Shown in pieces: positions 61,201-64,000 of a DNA stretch of 64,000 bases. Under the pieces are notes generated by a model that saw only the letters and a program-made list of their open reading frames with translations, had not been told where the DNA came from and did not search any database. Source of the stretch: Leucaena leucocephala (lineage: Eukaryota > Streptophyta > Magnoliopsida > Fabales > Fabaceae); the NCBI GenBank assembly GCA_037074615.1, contig CM073549.1, positions 3,415,001-3,479,000 of the forward strand, written 5' to 3'. Numbering within the stretch: the stretch's first letter is position 1; the number at the start of each line of letters is the position of its first letter. Both the position numbers and the translations under genes were made by a program.

Positions 61201-62984
61201 CCCATTAATCCAAGATCGATTGCAAGCAAGGCTGAACCCATATTAGTAATTGCATATGGAATAAAAAAAGGTGTTATTTTGCGGCATCCTTTCTCTATAA
61301 GATTCTGAACACCATCAGAAAAGACTGTAAGACCACCCATTCCTGATCCAACAAGCACACCAGCCCGTTCCTTGTCAATCTGTACAAAGAAACAGAACCC
61401 AACAATTTAAGTTCCTCATGAATATATTACTCAGCTTAAACGGAAAAAGTAAGGGTAAAAAATTCAAGGCACAGCCATTAATGCCTGATACAAGTTTGTC
61501 TTCTGTAGCACATTCTACAGAGAGTTAGAATAATGTATCATGCATGTAATAATTAAAGATTCAAATAGGGTTGCTAATATACTTAAATAAAAGGGAGGGA
61601 AAAAACCCATGTTGGTCGTTCTAGAGATATGAAATGAGAAAAAAAAAACATGAATTACACTTATAAAGGTCTGCACACTCTGTGCACAGAATCTAAAGCG
61701 TTCTCCAAACCCAACATGCTTCAAACTGAGATTTGATAGCTCTTAGTTAGGGAGGTGCAAACCAACACACAAATCTACAGATAAAAGGCTTTAGCAGTAA
61801 TTTATATGATATCCAGGCTCGTTTCTGTGCAAATTCACCCCTGCACTTACCTATTCGTTGTGACAAATTGAAAGTTTTTGGATTCTAAATGTTAGAGAAG
61901 CTTTTTCTTTTCCTTTTCTCTTTTTCTCCTATTTCTATTGATTAAAAACTAATGCAGCAGCTAACTACCACGGACCAGATTCAAAATTCTTGCTAGCAGA
62001 TGTTCTATGATGATTATGTCAGAAGATAACAGAAGTACGAAACCAGAATCCTTTAGCAGTAATTTATATGATATCCAGGGTCGTTTCTGTGCAAATTCAC
62101 CCTGCACTTACCTATTCGTTGTGACAAATTGAAAGTTTTTGGGTTTATTATAAATGTTAGAGAAGCTTTTTCTTTTCTTTTTCTCTTTTTCTCCTATTTC
62201 TATTGATTAAAAACTAATGCAGCAGCTAACTACCACGGACCAGATTCAAAATTCTTGCTAGCAGATGTTCTATGATGATTATGTCAGAAGATAACAGAGG
62301 TACGAAACCAGAATCCTAGAGCTTACACGAGAGCTGCTAAACATTTGAAAAAACAAACAAACAAGCTTCAGATCGACGACTCAGTAAGGAATTGCTAATT
62401 TTAAGTGCATTGAACATGAGAATTTCACCTGAACCGACAATAAAGTGCATTAAACCAAAAATTTAATACATTCAGCTACACCACAGAATTGAGCAGTGTA
62501 GATAAACCCATATATCAATCATCAATAATAGGGCTAAAAATACCTTTGAAAGCCTATCACCCCCAAGGTCGGCATTCTCGAGAGCCTTCTTGCCAGCAAC
62601 AATGCAATACCGAAGGCAATCATCAAGACGCCTATCATTCTTGCCATCAATGTAACCTTCAGAGCTGAAGCCTCGGATCTGCCCAGCGAACCTGGTGGGA
62701 AACTTGGAAGCATCGAATCTGTCGATTGGGCCAATCCCACTCTCACCCGAAAGAAGCTTGTCATAGTAACTATCGACGTCGTTGCCAAACACAGAGGCAA
62801 GACCCATTCCGGTTATCACAATCCGCTTCTTCGGGTCCTTCTCTCTCTTTGGGGCGGAAACAGTGGGGGATACAGTGGCCGAGATGTAGGACACCTTGTT
62901 GGATCTTCTTGCAGTGCCATTGGACGATTTGTGAAGTGGGTCCAATGGACACACTCGAAGAGTTGGGGATTGAAGAGCTTGCAT
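58237..62984 (-). CDS. KASI: Plastid 3-oxoacyl-[ACP] synthase I (KAS I), 7 exons
   Basis: Condensing enzyme that elongates acyl-ACP from C4 to C16 with malonyl-ACP in plastid fatty-acid synthesis. Exons in gene order: 62984-62544, 61379-60948, 60545-60372, 59264-59151, 59035-58934, 58669-58603, 58304-58237, in phase, 465 residues. The start MQALQSPTLRVCPLDPLHKS is the usual KAS I transit-peptide beginning. The mature part opens at KKRIVITGMGLASVFGNDVD. The catalytic triad is visible: Cys216 in STACATSN, His356 in NAHATST, His454 in GFGGHN; Lys387 in NATKSMIGH is also present. An in-frame ATG 114 bp upstream (63098) could extend the protein by 38 residues, but the family start is preferred. 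Intron 1 carries a 262 bp tandem duplication. Confidence 0.96.
61789..62316. repeat. 262 bp tandem duplication in KAS I intron 1
   Basis: Copy 1 is 61789-62050 and copy 2 is 62051 to about 62316, both beginning ctttagcagtaatttatatg and ending gaaaccagaatcc. They differ by a few substitutions and small indels (for example ggattctaaatg against gggtttattataaatg), so the duplication is fairly recent. It lies wholly between exons 1 and 2. Confidence 0.92.
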
Positions 62985-63360
62985 GGTGTTATTGCGGTGG
63001 TGGCGGCGGCAACGGCGGAGGGAGAGGATTAGCTTGACGTTGATAACTATTAGGAGGAAGAGAGACCCACTTCGGTTTCTCCGGAAAGAGCAAGCCAAAT
63101 CTAGTTGGGTGCCTCTAAATGGATCCTAGCAAATGCTTTATAAGAGATTTTGATGTGCCATGAGTGGCCGTTTACTCAGCGTGAGTTAGATATCTGGTGA
63201 AAATTACGAGGCAAACGGAGAAACCAAACCAATCAGGGGAGATTACCCAAGCAACCATTTTTTTATATTCATTACCAAAAACTAAATAAAAAATACGGAA
63301 ATAATATATGCTGTTTAGAAATAAATTTTACTTAATTTGAATTGTTTACGATAAAATATT
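62985..63360. other. KAS I upstream region
   Basis: Contains the presumed 5' untranslated region of KAS I, including the in-frame upstream ATG at 63098, and the proximal promoter. No strong named motif was noted. Confidence 0.35.
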
Positions 63361-63510
63361 GCTCGTACATAAAATTGAAATCATCTACTACTTCTGTGTA
63401 TTTCTAACTAGTCGGTAATAGAATCCCATTAATTTGCTCGTACATAAAATTGAAATCATCTACTACTTCTGTGTATTTCTAACTAGTCGGTAATAGAATC
63501 CCATTAATTT
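63361..63510. repeat. Exact 75 bp tandem duplication
   Basis: Units 63361-63435 and 63436-63510 are identical as far as I can read, each starting gctcgtacataaaattg and ending cccattaattt. Identity of the copies implies a very recent event or an assembly artefact. Confidence 0.93.
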
Positions 63511-64000
63511 TTTTTAAAAAATTAAATAAATTATTTAATTATAATATATGTTATATAATTTTTTTAAAATTAATAATTTATAAATCAAATAAATTAGTTT
63601 GATAAAAAATAAATAAAAATATTTTAAAATAATTAATTTAACTTTTTTAATTTTTAAAGTCAATAGAACTTTATAATTAGAATTGGAGATGGTATTATTT
63701 ATGCGTAATTAATATTAAAAATAGCACCCGGTAACTGCATGACTTAAATTAATTATTATTAAAAAAATTTAAAGGTATAGAGACATTTTTTATAAAAAAA
63801 AAATAATGAACATTATTTGTATATATTTCTAAAGTATTATTTACAATTAGAAATTATAACTAAATATTGTTAAGTTTCATGATGATAATTTAGATTTGTC
63901 ATGATTCATGATTATAAATAAAAATTTCTGAAGACATTTGAAAAATTATAGAGTACTATAATTTAAGGAATTATAAAATCATTCTCTATAAATAGTATAA
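63511..64000. other. AT-rich window end with decayed MITE
   Basis: AT-rich sequence. The string ataattagaattggagatgg (63674 onward) resembles the right end of the Stowaway-like element at 3.8 kb, and 63523-63570 matches 9712-9760. No gene was seen. Confidence 0.35.

Noticed and set aside
1..64000. CRISPR arrays, prophage, bacterial operons, viral or toxin genes
   Set aside because: No regular spacer-repeat arrays, no bacterial gene organisation, and no reverse transcriptase, integrase or capsid-like reading frames were seen; the content is plant nuclear throughout.

Overview
The window is nuclear DNA from a flowering plant, most likely a eudicot. The genes have many GT-AG introns and plant-specific families: sterol C-22 desaturase CYP710A, plastid KAS I, a plant beta-type Aurora kinase, a POLYCHOME/UVI4-type APC/C inhibitor and a plastid MraY homologue. 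Intergenic DNA is very AT-rich and full of short non-autonomous DNA transposons. I cannot name the species.

Eleven protein genes and one tRNA gene are supported, nearly all with exon-level structure. From left to right: MraY homologue (+, about 0.1-6.4 kb); intronless CYP710A (-, 10.4-12.0 kb); ribosomal protein uS11/RPS14 (-, 19.5-21.4 kb); a small two-helix membrane protein of the '60S ribosomal protein L18a-like' family (+, 23.3-25.6 kb); the authentic ribosomal protein eL20/RPL18A (+, 28.1-30.1 kb); a cytochrome b561-domain protein (+, 35.2-36.9 kb); a CCDC174-like coiled-coil protein (+, 38.8-40.7 kb); tRNA-Leu(CAA) (+, 42.6 kb); a UVI4/POLYCHOME/OSD1-type protein with a frame break (+, 43.1-44.5 kb); Aurora kinase 3 (-, 45.9-48.2 kb); MCM3 with 16 exons and 776 residues (-, 51.7-56.6 kb); and plastid beta-ketoacyl-ACP synthase I (-, 58.2-63.0 kb).

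The spaces between genes hold several miniature elements. One is a ~700 bp family with a shared core and CT-rich interior, present at least five times in both orientations. Another is a ~460 bp Tourist-like family, one copy of which has TTA target duplications and sits directly on the eL20 promoter. There is also a Stowaway-like element inside a MraY intron, and an ~860 bp foldback element with ~300 bp terminal inverted repeats just upstream of the tRNA gene. Recent tandem duplications are visible at 49.8-50.4 kb (274 bp), 61.8-62.3 kb (262 bp, in a KAS I intron) and 63.4-63.5 kb (75 bp, exact).

Functionally the genes are mostly housekeeping: ribosome, plastid lipid synthesis, sterols and the cell cycle. 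The 43-57 kb stretch groups an APC/C inhibitor, a mitotic kinase and a replicative helicase subunit. I found no bacterial-type defence system, CRISPR array, viral gene or toxin gene. The most notable observations are MraY catalytic motifs that differ at residues fixed in bacteria, a GC-AG intron in the same gene, the frame break in the UVI4-like gene, and the interleaved transposon cluster at 49-50 kb.
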